Positions 41,400-49,486 of a DNA stretch of 64,000 nt are shown here, in pieces (the stretch's first letter is position 1; each line of letters begins with the position of its first letter). Source of the DNA: CBDUVZ01 sp965370805 (GTDB lineage: Bacteria > Hydrothermota > Tepidihabitantia > Tepidihabitantales > Tepidihabitantaceae). The notes under the pieces are model-generated. The model did not search any database. It saw nothing but the letters and a program-made list of their open reading frames with translations, and was not told where the DNA came from. Made by a program: the position numbers and the translations under genes. Where the stretch lies: positions 1 to 64,000 of the forward strand of contig CBDUVZ010000002.1 of assembly GCA_965370805.1 (NCBI GenBank). The letters are read 5' to 3'.

Positions 41400-43126
41400 G
41401 CAAGCTGGCGCTGGTCTGGAATTTCTGGAAGCGGCACAGGACCTGGACAACGGTGCTGGTCCTGAGCACGCTGGCTATGACCGTGTTGTCCCTGGCATTC
41501 CCATATGTGCTGCGATTCATCATCGACGGCATCAAGCAGGACATTGACCAATCCCGGCTCATTCGCTACGTGCTGCTGCTCGCCGGGCTCGGGTTCCTGC
41601 GAGCCTTGAGCGAAGCAATTCTGCCTTGGCACCGGGGCCGGACCAACGAGCGGTTCCAGTGGACGGTGCGCAACCGCGTCTTCCGGAAGATGATGGACAT
41701 GGGACATTCGTTCACCAACAAGTTCCCGACCGGTGATGCGATGGAGCGGCTTGACCACGATTTGGAAGAGTTGTCCTGGTTCGCCTGTTCCGGCCTGTTC
41801 CGGACTGTCAGCGCGGTGTTCACGGTTCTGTTCGCTCTCGGGGTGATGATCAGCATGAACTCGCTCCTGACCCTTATCACCGTGCTGCCGATGGGTATCG
41901 GAGTCATCGTCTGGATGAAGCTCGGACCGCTGGTCTATGCGCGCTACAAGAGATGGCGCAAGAAGATCTCCGAGATAAACAACCGGATTGAATCGTCGTT
42001 CACCGGTATCAGGCTGGTCAAAGGCTACAACATGGAAGACCGGGTCGGGGCCCGGTTCAGGCAGACGCTCGACGAGCGGGTCCGGGATGCGGTTATCACT
42101 ACCAGGACCGAGATGAGGATTCACGTCTTCTACCAGGCGATTTCCGAAATCGGAATCCTGCTGGTGCTCTGGGCCGGCGGATTCCTGGTCATCGGGGGCC
42201 GGCTCACCCTGGGTGAGTTCGTTGCGTTCAACGCCTATATCCTGATGCTGGTCGGGCCGATGTTCGACATCGGCAACCTGTTCGTCTCCGGGCGCAGGGC
42301 TCAGGCCGGGGCGGAACGGGTCTCCGCGCTCGAGCAGCACTCGACCGAAGTGAGCCCGCCGGACAAACCCGGGCAGGTAGACCCCGGGACCCTGACGCTT
42401 GAAAACGTTGATTTCGCCTATGATAAAGAGCAGGTGCTGAAGAACGTGAGCATGATTTTTCCGGCCGGTTCCCGAATCGGAATTGCGGGTACGGTCGGCT
42501 CGGGCAAGAGCACGATATTCCGGCTGCTGTTCCGGCTGGCCGACCCGCAGAAAGGCAGGGTCCGGCTTGACGGTCATGACGTGCGTCTGCTTGACCTGGA
42601 TAGATACCGGCAGTTGTTCGGGTATGCACCGCAGGAAGCGACGCTGTTCTCGGACACGCTCAAGAACAACATCGCATTCGGGCGCGAGGAAGACGGTGAC
42701 TCCGAACTCGACCAGATGGTCTCATTTGCCCAACTCTCTTCAGACGTGGCCGACATGTCCAAAGGATTTGAGGAGAAACTGGGCGAGCGGGGAACCAGGC
42801 TTTCGGGCGGTCAGAAGGAGCGGGTCGCGATTGCCCGGGCCCTGGTCGGCAAGCCCCGGATACTCGTGTTCGATGACGCCACTTCGGCCCTGGACGCCGA
42901 AACCGAGAAAGAGCTGATTCGCCGGTTGAGTGAAGAACTAGGCGACGCGACGGTCATCATCGTTTCCCACCGGCTCTCGATCCTGTCCGAGTGCGACCGG
43001 ATTTACGTCCTCGACCGGGGCGAAGTCAAAGAAGAAGGAACCCACCAGGAACTGCTCGGGCGTCGCGGTCTGTACTGGGACCTGTACGAACGCCAACTCA
43101 TCAAGGAAGAATTGGAACGGCTGTAG
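41396..43126 (+). CDS. ABC exporter subunit B (fused permease-ATPase; canonical signature, Walker B Asp)
   Basis: 576 residues: membrane domain (about 15-310) and ATPase (about 330-576). Walker A GTVGSGKST, Q-loop APQEATLF, canonical signature LSGGQKERVAIARAL, H-loop VSHRLSIL. Walker B is LVFDDATSALD, with Asp in place of the catalytic Glu. Paired with subunit A, this puts the active site at A's Walker motifs plus B's LSGGQ, and the inactive site at B's Walker motifs plus A's FSLGE: the usual asymmetric heterodimer. Confidence 0.93.
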   Translation: MSKLALVWNFWKRHRTWTTVLVLSTLAMTVLSLAFPYVLRFIIDGIKQDIDQSRLIRYVLLLAGLGFLRALSEAILPWHRGRTNERFQWTVRNRVFRKMMDMGHSFTNKFPTGDAMERLDHDLEELSWFACSGLFRTVSAVFTVLFALGVMISMNSLLTLITVLPMGIGVIVWMKLGPLVYARYKRWRKKISEINNRIESSFTGIRLVKGYNMEDRVGARFRQTLDERVRDAVITTRTEMRIHVFYQAISEIGILLVLWAGGFLVIGGRLTLGEFVAFNAYILMLVGPMFDIGNLFVSGRRAQAGAERVSALEQHSTEVSPPDKPGQVDPGTLTLENVDFAYDKEQVLKNVSMIFPAGSRIGIAGTVGSGKSTIFRLLFRLADPQKGRVRLDGHDVRLLDLDRYRQLFGYAPQEATLFSDTLKNNIAFGREEDGDSELDQMVSFAQLSSDVADMSKGFEEKLGERGTRLSGGQKERVAIARALVGKPRILVFDDATSALDAETEKELIRRLSEELGDATVIIVSHRLSILSECDRIYVLDRGEVKEEGTHQELLGRRGLYWDLYERQLIKEELERL

Positions 43127-43146
43127 CAGGCTTTCGGTCCCGGTCC

Positions 43147-44523
43147 TCAGCGCTGGATGACGACCTTGTGGACCGCTAACCGCTCACCGCTATCCGCTTC
43201 CCGCCGCAAGAAATACACGCCCGGGGAGAGATGCCGGATGTCGTTCTCGCCCGGCGCGAGTTCCGCGACCTTCCGGCCGGAGATGTCGAGGAGGACGCAC
43301 GACGCACCACGCTTGACGCCGGATGCTTCAGGCAGGAACAGTACGTCGCGTACAATTGCGGCCGGAAGCTGTCTGCCATTCGTCATTCGCAATTCGGCAT
43401 TCGGCATGTCCTGGATTCCCGGCGGCACGCTGTCGCGGATGACCGAGATGCTGGAACTCTCATAGTTGCCCACGTACGTCCGGTTCTGCATCGGGTTCCA
43501 GGTCATAGCGTACGGGTACTCCCCGACCCCAATCGTCTTGACCACGACATTGCTCGCACCGTCAATCACAGTCACGTCGTCGCTTTCCAGATTGGCGCAG
43601 TACACCTTGTTGTTCGTCTTGTTGAACACCAGTGCAGAAGGTTCAGAGCCGGCCGCAACCGTCGCAATAACCGTATTCAGAGCGCCGTCAATCACGGTCA
43701 CACTCCCGCTGCCCGAGTTTGCGCAATAGACCCTGTTCTCGGTCCGGTTGTAGCACAACGCCTTGGGCTGGATTCCCACGCTGACCGTCGCAATCACGCT
43801 GTCGGATGCACCGTCGATAACTGTTACGGTCGAATCGAGATTGGTGGTGGTTCCGCTGTTGGCGCAGTACATCCTGTTGTCCTGCGAGTTGTAGCAGAAA
43901 GCACAGGCATGAAACCCCGCGGGCACGGCCACTATGACGCTGTCAGCCGCGCCGTCAATCACTGAGACGGTCCGGGAGTACGGATTCGCGCAATAGACCT
44001 TGTTGTCGGCCGGGTTGTAAGCCAGGGCAAAGGGATAGGCTCCGACGTCCACAGTTGCAATCACGCCGCTCGTGGCACCGTCTATCACTGAAACGGTGTT
44101 GTCCAGCGCGTTCGCGCAGTAGACTTTGTTGTCGGCGGGATTCCAACACAAGGCCCGGGGCTGGCGCCCGACTGCCACGGTCGCAATCACGGCATTGGTC
44201 TCACCGTCAATGACAACAACTGTATCAATGTCACTGTCAACATCGTGGGTGCAATACACCCGATTGTCGGTTGAGTTGTGGCACAGCACATAAGGGTAGC
44301 GCATCGTCGGGATGGTTGCGATTATGCTGTTTGACGCGCCGTCGATGACGGCAATGTTGTCGCGCAGGTTGTTCGAGCAGTAAACCCTGTTACCGGTTGG
44401 ATTGTAGCACAGCCCCACCGGAAAGGAATTGGACTGCAACTGTATCGTCGTCTCCAGCCACTGGCCGGACGCGACCGACGAAGTCAGAATGCAGAGCGCA
44501 GAAACCAAAACACAGGATTTCAT
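43147..44523 (-). CDS. secreted YVTN-repeat beta-propeller protein
   Basis: 458 residues. Signal peptide MKSCVLVSALCILTSSVASG. About eight repeats of 42 residues (about 25-355) with NKVYCAN, VTVIDGASN and VIATV-G words: YVTN-type propeller blades. Linker MPNAELRMTN is encoded by a dispersed repeat (43376-43408). C-terminal sorting domain: LLDISGRKVAEL and SPGVYFLRR. It starts 9 nt after the stop of the longer YVTN gene, so both are one operon. Shine-Dalgarno is weak. Confidence 0.85.
   Translation of the reverse strand: MKSCVLVSALCILTSSVASGQWLETTIQLQSNSFPVGLCYNPTGNRVYCSNNLRDNIAVIDGASNSIIATIPTMRYPYVLCHNSTDNRVYCTHDVDSDIDTVVVIDGETNAVIATVAVGRQPRALCWNPADNKVYCANALDNTVSVIDGATSGVIATVDVGAYPFALAYNPADNKVYCANPYSRTVSVIDGAADSVIVAVPAGFHACAFCYNSQDNRMYCANSGTTTNLDSTVTVIDGASDSVIATVSVGIQPKALCYNRTENRVYCANSGSGSVTVIDGALNTVIATVAAGSEPSALVFNKTNNKVYCANLESDDVTVIDGASNVVVKTIGVGEYPYAMTWNPMQNRTYVGNYESSSISVIRDSVPPGIQDMPNAELRMTNGRQLPAAIVRDVLFLPEASGVKRGASCVLLDISGRKVAELAPGENDIRHLSPGVYFLRREADSGERLAVHKVVIQR
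43376..43408. repeat. CATTCGCAATTCGGCATTCGGCAT repeat in coding linker
   Basis: GCCGAAT-family element read in frame between the propeller and the sorting domain of the shorter YVTN protein. Confidence 0.7.
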
Positions 44524-44532
44524 GATAGCTCG

Positions 44533-47199
44533 TTAGCGTTGAATGACTATCCTGGCGGACTTGGCGGTTGATTCGTTTCGGATGAAGTAGACGCCGGATC
44601 TGAGATGCCGGATGTCATTCGGGCCCGGCAGAAGGTCCATTACCTTCCGGCCGGAGATGTCGAGCAAAGACAATGCCGAATGCCGAGTGTCGAATGACGA
44701 ATGCGGAAGAAGAAGTACGTGGCGCACGATGGTTGCGGTCAAGGGTCGGCGGATTGTAGCCACCGGCTTGTCTTCGGTTCCGACGTAGTATTCCACCCGG
44801 TACACCGGGTAGACCGCGAGGTTGCCGGCAAACGGGGTGCCGAGCCCGAGGTTGTTGCTGGTCGCGGCCTGGGTTTCGAGCGGGACCGCGCAGAGGAAGT
44901 TCTCGCCCATCCAGAGCGTGTCCGTGCCGAAGGACCAGTCCCACTGCCACTGGATCGAGTCCGTGCCCTGGCCGGATGTCACCTGGGTCCATTCCCAGGC
45001 CTGGTGCGCGGTCTGGACCTGGACTATAGCGCCGAGCATCCGGGTCGAGTTCGGGGTCCAGCGGTTCACCGCTTTGCCGGTAATGACCGGGTCGCGCATC
45101 TGGGTCGTGTCGCCGGGCAGATGGTCGAACTCGGCTTTGACCCCGGTGTTCCACACCCGCACCGGGTTGATTACCGTTACACTGCTGTCGTTGGAGTTCG
45201 CGCAGTAAATCCTGTTGGTCACCGGGTTCACCGCAATCGCGTACGGCGCATTTCCTGCCGGCACGAGAACCGTGCTGTTCGTGGCTCCGTCGATCACCAT
45301 TACGCTGTCGCTGCCGTAGTTCGCCACGTACACTTTGTTGGTTATCGGGTTCACCGCAATCGCGTACGGTGCGTCTCCTGCCAGCACGAAGGTGGTGCTG
45401 TTCGTTGCCCCGTCAATCACGGTCAGATCGTCGCTGCCGCCGTTCGCCACGTACACTTTGTTGGTGACCGGGTTCACCGCCACGGCCCGTGGTGCGTCCC
45501 CGACCGGCACGAGCGTGGTGTCGTTGGTAGTTCCGTCAATCACGGTCACGTTATCGCTCTGGAAGTTCGCGCAGTAGATCCTGTTGGTCACCGGGTTCAC
45601 CGCAATCGCGTACGGTTCCGTCCCGGCTGGCACGAGCAAGGTGTCGTTCGTGACACCATCGATGACCGTTACGTTATCACTCCAACTGTTCGCTACGTAC
45701 ACCTTGTTGGTCGCCGGGTTCACCGCCACCGCACGGGGCATGGTTCCGGTTGGAACCAGAGTCGTATCGAGGGTCGCTCCGTCAATCACGGTCACATTGC
45801 CGCTGCTGCCGTTCGCTACGTACACCTTGTTCGTTGCCGGGTTCACCGCAACGGCCCATGGCCCGTCCCCGGCCGGCACGAGCGTGGTGTCCATCGTGAC
45901 ACCATCGATTACTGTCACGTTGTCACTCAGGGAATTCGGCACGTACGCCCGGTTCGTCACCGGGTTCACCGCAATCGCGCGCGGGTTGTTTCCGGCCGGC
46001 ACGAGCGTGGTGTCGCCGGTGGCGCAGTCGATTACGGTTACGTTGTTGCTCGTCACGTTCACCACGTAGGTCTCGTTTGTCACCGGGTTCACCGCCAGTG
46101 CCCGTGGCCGGGCCAGCGTACGTACTCTCGTGGTGCTGTACGTGATACCGTCGATCACGGTCACGTTGTCGCTGCCGCTGTTTACCACGTACACTTTGTT
46201 GGTCACCGGGTTCACCGCAACCGCGCACGGTTCGGTTCCAACCGGCAGAAGCGTGGTGTCGTTTGTCGCTCCGTCGATCACCGTCACATTGTCGCCGTGC
46301 CAGTTCGTCAGGTACACTTTGATGGTCACCGGGATCACCGCAACCGCGCAGGGCTGGTTTGCCGTCGGGACGAGCGCAGTGTCGTTCGTGGCCCCGTCAA
46401 TCACCGTCACATTGCTGCTGTAAAAGTTCGCGCAGTAAATCCGGTTCGTTACCGGGTTCACCGCAATCGCATACGGTCCATTTTTTGCCCGCACGGTTGT
46501 TGTGTTGTTGGTGATTCCGTCAATCACCGTCACGTTGTGGTCGTTGAGATTCGCCACGTAAATCCTGTTGGTCACCGGGTTCACCGCCACGGCCCAGGGT
46601 TTGTCGCCGACCGGCACGAACGTGGTGTCGTTGGTTGCCCCGTCAATCACGGTTACGTTGTCGCTGCCGCTGTTTACCACGTACACTTTGTCGGTCACCG
46701 GGTTCACCGCAATCGCGCGCGGCTCTGTTCCGACCGGCACGAGCGTGGTGTCGTTCGTGGCCCCGTCGATTACCGTTACATTGTTGCTGCTGTCATTCGC
46801 CACGTACACCTTGTTGGTCACCGGGTTCACCGCCACGGCGTGCGGCGCGTCTCCGGCCGGCACGAGCGTAGTGTCGTTCGTCGCTCCGTCAATCACCGTT
46901 ACGTTGTCGCTGCCGCGGTTCGCCACGTACACCTTGTTGGTCACCGGGTTCACCGCAACCGCATACGGCTCTAATCCTGCCCGCACGCGGATGGTGCTGT
47001 TCGTAGCCCCGTCAATCACCGTTACGTCGTTGCTGCCCGCGTTCACCACGTACACCTTGTTGGTCACCGGGTTCACCGCAACCGCCTGCGGGTTTTCTCT
47101 GACATTGACGGTCGCCGTAACCCAGTCCGCCGTTGCCGGCGCTGCCGTGATTGCCAGCAGCACCAGGGCTGCGGTCAGGGCATGTCTTACGTTCTGCAT
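44533..47199 (-). CDS. large secreted YVTN-repeat beta-propeller protein
   Basis: 888 residues. AAGGAGG lies 6 nt before the ATG. Signal peptide (about 1-24). Fifteen full and one partial repeats of 41 residues (about 26-665), each NPVTNKVYVAN-GS-NVTVIDGATNDTTLVP-G--P-AVAV. The repeats are also very similar as DNA (123-nt units), pointing to recent expansion or gene conversion. A region of about 160 residues (VRVWNTGVKAEF...) and a sorting domain (LLDISGRKVMDLL, SGVYFIRNE) follow. A dispersed repeat (44672-44706) is read as SSFDTRHSAL inside the sorting domain. First gene of a two-gene operon. Confidence 0.9.
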   Translation of the reverse strand: MQNVRHALTAALVLLAITAAPATADWVTATVNVRENPQAVAVNPVTNKVYVVNAGSNDVTVIDGATNSTIRVRAGLEPYAVAVNPVTNKVYVANRGSDNVTVIDGATNDTTLVPAGDAPHAVAVNPVTNKVYVANDSSNNVTVIDGATNDTTLVPVGTEPRAIAVNPVTDKVYVVNSGSDNVTVIDGATNDTTFVPVGDKPWAVAVNPVTNRIYVANLNDHNVTVIDGITNNTTTVRAKNGPYAIAVNPVTNRIYCANFYSSNVTVIDGATNDTALVPTANQPCAVAVIPVTIKVYLTNWHGDNVTVIDGATNDTTLLPVGTEPCAVAVNPVTNKVYVVNSGSDNVTVIDGITYSTTRVRTLARPRALAVNPVTNETYVVNVTSNNVTVIDCATGDTTLVPAGNNPRAIAVNPVTNRAYVPNSLSDNVTVIDGVTMDTTLVPAGDGPWAVAVNPATNKVYVANGSSGNVTVIDGATLDTTLVPTGTMPRAVAVNPATNKVYVANSWSDNVTVIDGVTNDTLLVPAGTEPYAIAVNPVTNRIYCANFQSDNVTVIDGTTNDTTLVPVGDAPRAVAVNPVTNKVYVANGGSDDLTVIDGATNSTTFVLAGDAPYAIAVNPITNKVYVANYGSDSVMVIDGATNSTVLVPAGNAPYAIAVNPVTNRIYCANSNDSSVTVINPVRVWNTGVKAEFDHLPGDTTQMRDPVITGKAVNRWTPNSTRMLGAIVQVQTAHQAWEWTQVTSGQGTDSIQWQWDWSFGTDTLWMGENFLCAVPLETQAATSNNLGLGTPFAGNLAVYPVYRVEYYVGTEDKPVATIRRPLTATIVRHVLLLPHSSFDTRHSALSLLDISGRKVMDLLPGPNDIRHLRSGVYFIRNESTAKSARIVIQR
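44672..44706. repeat. AATGCCGAATGCCGAG repeat inside sorting-domain coding sequence
   Basis: GCCGAAT-family element in frame in the large YVTN gene, just before LLDISGRKV. Confidence 0.7.
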
Positions 47200-47613
47200 C
47201 TGCGCCTCCTTCGGTGAATCCGGAACAAGCCCGGATTACTCTTCATATTCCTGCATATTCGATTTCGTCCAAGCGGCTTTCTTGTCAATCTTCATAGTGG
47301 GGTGGGGATAGGCACCGGAGAACCGTTGCCGGTCCCTGTCCGCTTCTGGTGGTTCTTCTCCACAGGCCTAACTTCTATCGGAATCGGGCGGGATGTCAAG
47401 CGCAGTACTCGCGGGCCGGGCGTGGGCTTCCGGTAGAACTACCAAGCATCTGAGGAAAGGAGAGCCGCAGAGAATGTACCGTTTCGTTTGTATCGACGAC
47501 AATCGTGAGTTGGCCGCGCATCTGACGTGCCTTGGGTTTGGGCAGGTGTCCGGGTGGGTGTCCCGGTGCGTCATGGTCGGTGTTGCGCCGACCGTTGTCT
47601 TGCCCGGTGTGGG

Positions 47614-47760
47614 CGGCGCGATCCGTGCCCTGGAGCTGACAGTTGAGCGTGCCGCTGCCCGAGTCGCTGTCCTTGCCGTGATTCTTGCCGCAGGTCGGGT
47701 CCCATCCGTTGCCGGAGCCGTTGGCTTGAGCCGGTATGTTGCCGGTGATGCGTTGGTTAC
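47614..47760. repeat. degenerate 6/12-nt phased TGCC repeat region
   Basis: Seven successive TGCC words at 47626, 47650, 47656, 47674, 47686, 47710 and 47740 are all separated by multiples of six, five of them by multiples of twelve. On the minus strand the units read GGCAAC, GGCAAG, GGCACG and similar. Weaker than the two CTG arrays but similar in setting (upstream of a long repeat-protein gene). Confidence 0.45.
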
Positions 47761-48140
47761 CGTGGCTCGGGTCGGGGCATCGGCGGCCAGGTGGGTCGTC
47801 AGGGTCATGGCTACGGTGGGGGTAACCGGGTAGGTGATAAGGTAAGACACCGGCAGAAGTTAGGCGGAATCGCGTTTCCGGACTGGAGGGCGGGTCCGAG
47901 AGACACATCAGCAGGTATGATAACTCTCTGAAGTGTAAGTGGTAAGTGGTTCGGACGCGGCGATTGATGGTCCGTCGGTATCGTGAGCGGCCACTGGTGC
48001 CGGCACGGCGGTGACCGTGAAAACGCCCGGGATTCGATGGGTGGACCGGGTGCCGTTAGTCGGCTTGGCCCAGGCCTTGCGCCGGATCTTCCGGCAGAGT
48101 CCGGAGCCGGAGCGGATGCGGAGCATGGCCGAGGCCGTAG

Positions 48141-48168
48141 TTGACATCCGGGCAGATTCGGGTAGAAA
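48141..48168 (+). promoter_or_regulatory. promoter of secreted-protein gene 48259
   Basis: TTGACA (48141-48146), 16-nt spacer, TAGAAA (48163-48168), about 85 nt before the start codon. Confidence 0.55.
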
Positions 48169-48258
48169 CTATGGTGAGGAATCAAGGAGAACAACCGTGT
48201 TGTCGACGCGCGGGCGGACGGGAAGCTCTCACGGCAATCCGCAACCAGAGGAGGCGAG

Positions 48259-49128
48259 ATGAAACGTAGCATCGTAGTTCTGTTCCTGCTGGTCCTGGCG
48301 ACCGGTCCGGTCCTGGCCGATACCACCTACGTGGAGATCGGCAGTCCCTACATCAAGAACGCAATTCCGTTCTGGGGCGACGTACACGACGCGTGCCGGC
48401 TGCAACTGCTTTATCTCCAGAGCGAGATAGACCAGGCCGGGACGATTGTCGCTTTCGGTCTGTGCTGCACCGAAGACGCGCCGAGCTGGTTCCGCAAAGT
48501 CAGGGTCAAGCTCTGTCACACTCCGGCGTCGTCCCTGGTTTCCACCTTCCAGGCCAACTACGGCGGCAATACGCCCCAGACCATCCTCAGTGCCGATTCC
48601 CTGCTCGTTGGCACCGGCCAGAACCTGACCTGGTACTATTTCCCTTCGGACTTCGTGTACAACAACACCGACAATCTGCTCCTGGAGATTACCTGGCGCG
48701 GCGACGAAGGTCGTCGGGTAAGAGTCTGGCGCAATCCCAACGGCGCCGACCGCCGTTGCCATGCGATGAACGATACCGCGGTCAGCGGCACGGTCGATGA
48801 CGTCGAGGCATACTACGCCCGGATCGGGTTCACCCCCACCGGCGCGACCGAACCCCGGGAGATCGGACTCATGCCGCTGAGCTTCAACGTAACCCCGACG
48901 CACGGGCGCGCGCCATTCCGGATATCCGGCTCAACCTTGCTCGCGGGCAAGCCGGAACTGACCATCTGGGACCCGACCGGCCGGCTGGTCGAACGGCTGA
49001 ACCCGGTTCTGAACCAGGGCCGGCTCGAAGCGCGCTGGAACGCAACCGGTATTCCGGCCGGGGTGTACCTCTGCCGGCTGCAGTCCGGCGCGAGCTGCGC
49101 GACCCGCGTCCTGACCCTGATGCGCTAG
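48259..49128 (+). CDS. secreted protein of unknown function with sorting domain
   Basis: 289 residues. GAGGAGG 5 nt before the ATG. Signal peptide MKRSIVVLFLLVLATGPVLA. The middle (about 22-190) is beta-rich (LQLLYLQSEIDQAGTIVAFGL, LLLEITWRGDEG) and looks like a jelly-roll or proprotein-convertase-P-like fold, but I cannot name it. The last roughly 80 residues form the sorting domain: LTIWDPTGRLVERL and AGVYLCRLQSG. Monocistronic. Confidence 0.78.
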   Translation: MKRSIVVLFLLVLATGPVLADTTYVEIGSPYIKNAIPFWGDVHDACRLQLLYLQSEIDQAGTIVAFGLCCTEDAPSWFRKVRVKLCHTPASSLVSTFQANYGGNTPQTILSADSLLVGTGQNLTWYYFPSDFVYNNTDNLLLEITWRGDEGRRVRVWRNPNGADRRCHAMNDTAVSGTVDDVEAYYARIGFTPTGATEPREIGLMPLSFNVTPTHGRAPFRISGSTLLAGKPELTIWDPTGRLVERLNPVLNQGRLEARWNATGIPAGVYLCRLQSGASCATRVLTLMR

Positions 49129-49183
49129 CCGGGACAAGAACTCGTAGCTCCAGCGGCGCTGCCGCAGCCCGGGCAGGCAGGTA

Positions 49184-49211
49184 TTGACGGGTTCCGTTTT
49201 TCGACTAGACT
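49184..49211 (+). promoter_or_regulatory. promoter candidate for ABC importer operon
   Basis: TTGACG (49184-49189), 16-nt spacer, TAGACT (49206-49211). It would give a leader of about 270 nt containing small hairpins and the 49310 repeat. No known riboswitch core was recognised. Confidence 0.55.
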
Positions 49212-49309
49212 CGGCACAGTGCTGAGAATTCAGTTGCAGTTGCTGACCGGGAGGCGTCGGACGTGAGCCGGTACCTTCCGGGCAGTTTGCCCGTAGTCAG
49301 ACCCGATTT

Positions 49310-49389
49310 ACCACAAAGACACCAAGACACTAGAGGAGTAGATCTCTCCGGACAGACTCTCCCTTTGTGCACTTCGTGCCTTTGTGTTT
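49310..49389. repeat. imperfect inverted repeat of CACAAAGAC type
   Basis: ACCACAAAGACACCAAGACAC at 49310-49330 is inversely related to CTTTGTGCACTTCGTGCC...TTTGTG at 49363-49389. Elements of this CCACAAAGACAC type are familiar as intergenic repeats in many environmental bacterial genomes. Within the leader of the importer operon. Confidence 0.65.
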
Positions 49390-49486
49390 CGTTTTCTACC
49401 CCGGCGAGGTGCGTGACATGAGCGCCCTATGCCGGGGCGGTCGCCCCTGTTCGATAACCAGCAGCAGACAATCCAAAGGAGACAGT

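Larger units (their letters stand above)
47200..48258. other. 1.06-kb intergenic region without a convincing gene
   Basis: Holds the leader of the large YVTN gene, a phased region (about 47614-47760, listed separately) and a promoter for 48259. Open frames exist on both strands (for example 47396-47908 minus, 47475-47833 plus, 48011-48262 plus) but none shows a family motif. Their composition is low-complexity (T/A/R or G/N/S-rich). The + frame from the ATG at 47475 has a GGAGAG upstream and cannot be wholly excluded. Confidence 0.5.

Noticed and set aside
39480..41450. 656-codon frame antisense to ABC exporter subunit A
   Set aside because: H/Q/P-rich translation without family motifs; the sense strand has complete ABC motifs and a promoter.
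44701..46974. 757-codon frame antisense to the large YVTN gene
   Set aside because: Its HRVHRN repeats are the mirror of the YVTN repeat DNA. No promoter, ribosome-binding site or family match.
47396..47908. 170-codon minus-strand frame in the intergenic region
   Set aside because: G/N/S/D-rich dipeptide-like translation follows from the 6-nt period of the DNA. No start signal and an alternative T/A-rich frame is equally open.
48011..48262. 83-codon + strand frame before the secreted protein gene
   Set aside because: No motif, no Shine-Dalgarno, and it contains the promoter of the next gene.
49212..49300. Riboswitch (TPP-like CTGAGA word) in the importer leader
   Set aside because: CTGAG occurs but the conserved partner helices and core of the TPP or cobalamin classes are missing.
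49367..49486. 40-residue N-terminal extension of the importer binding protein
   Set aside because: It reads through the CACAAAGAC repeat and lacks a signal peptide; the ATG at 49487 has both a Shine-Dalgarno and a signal peptide.
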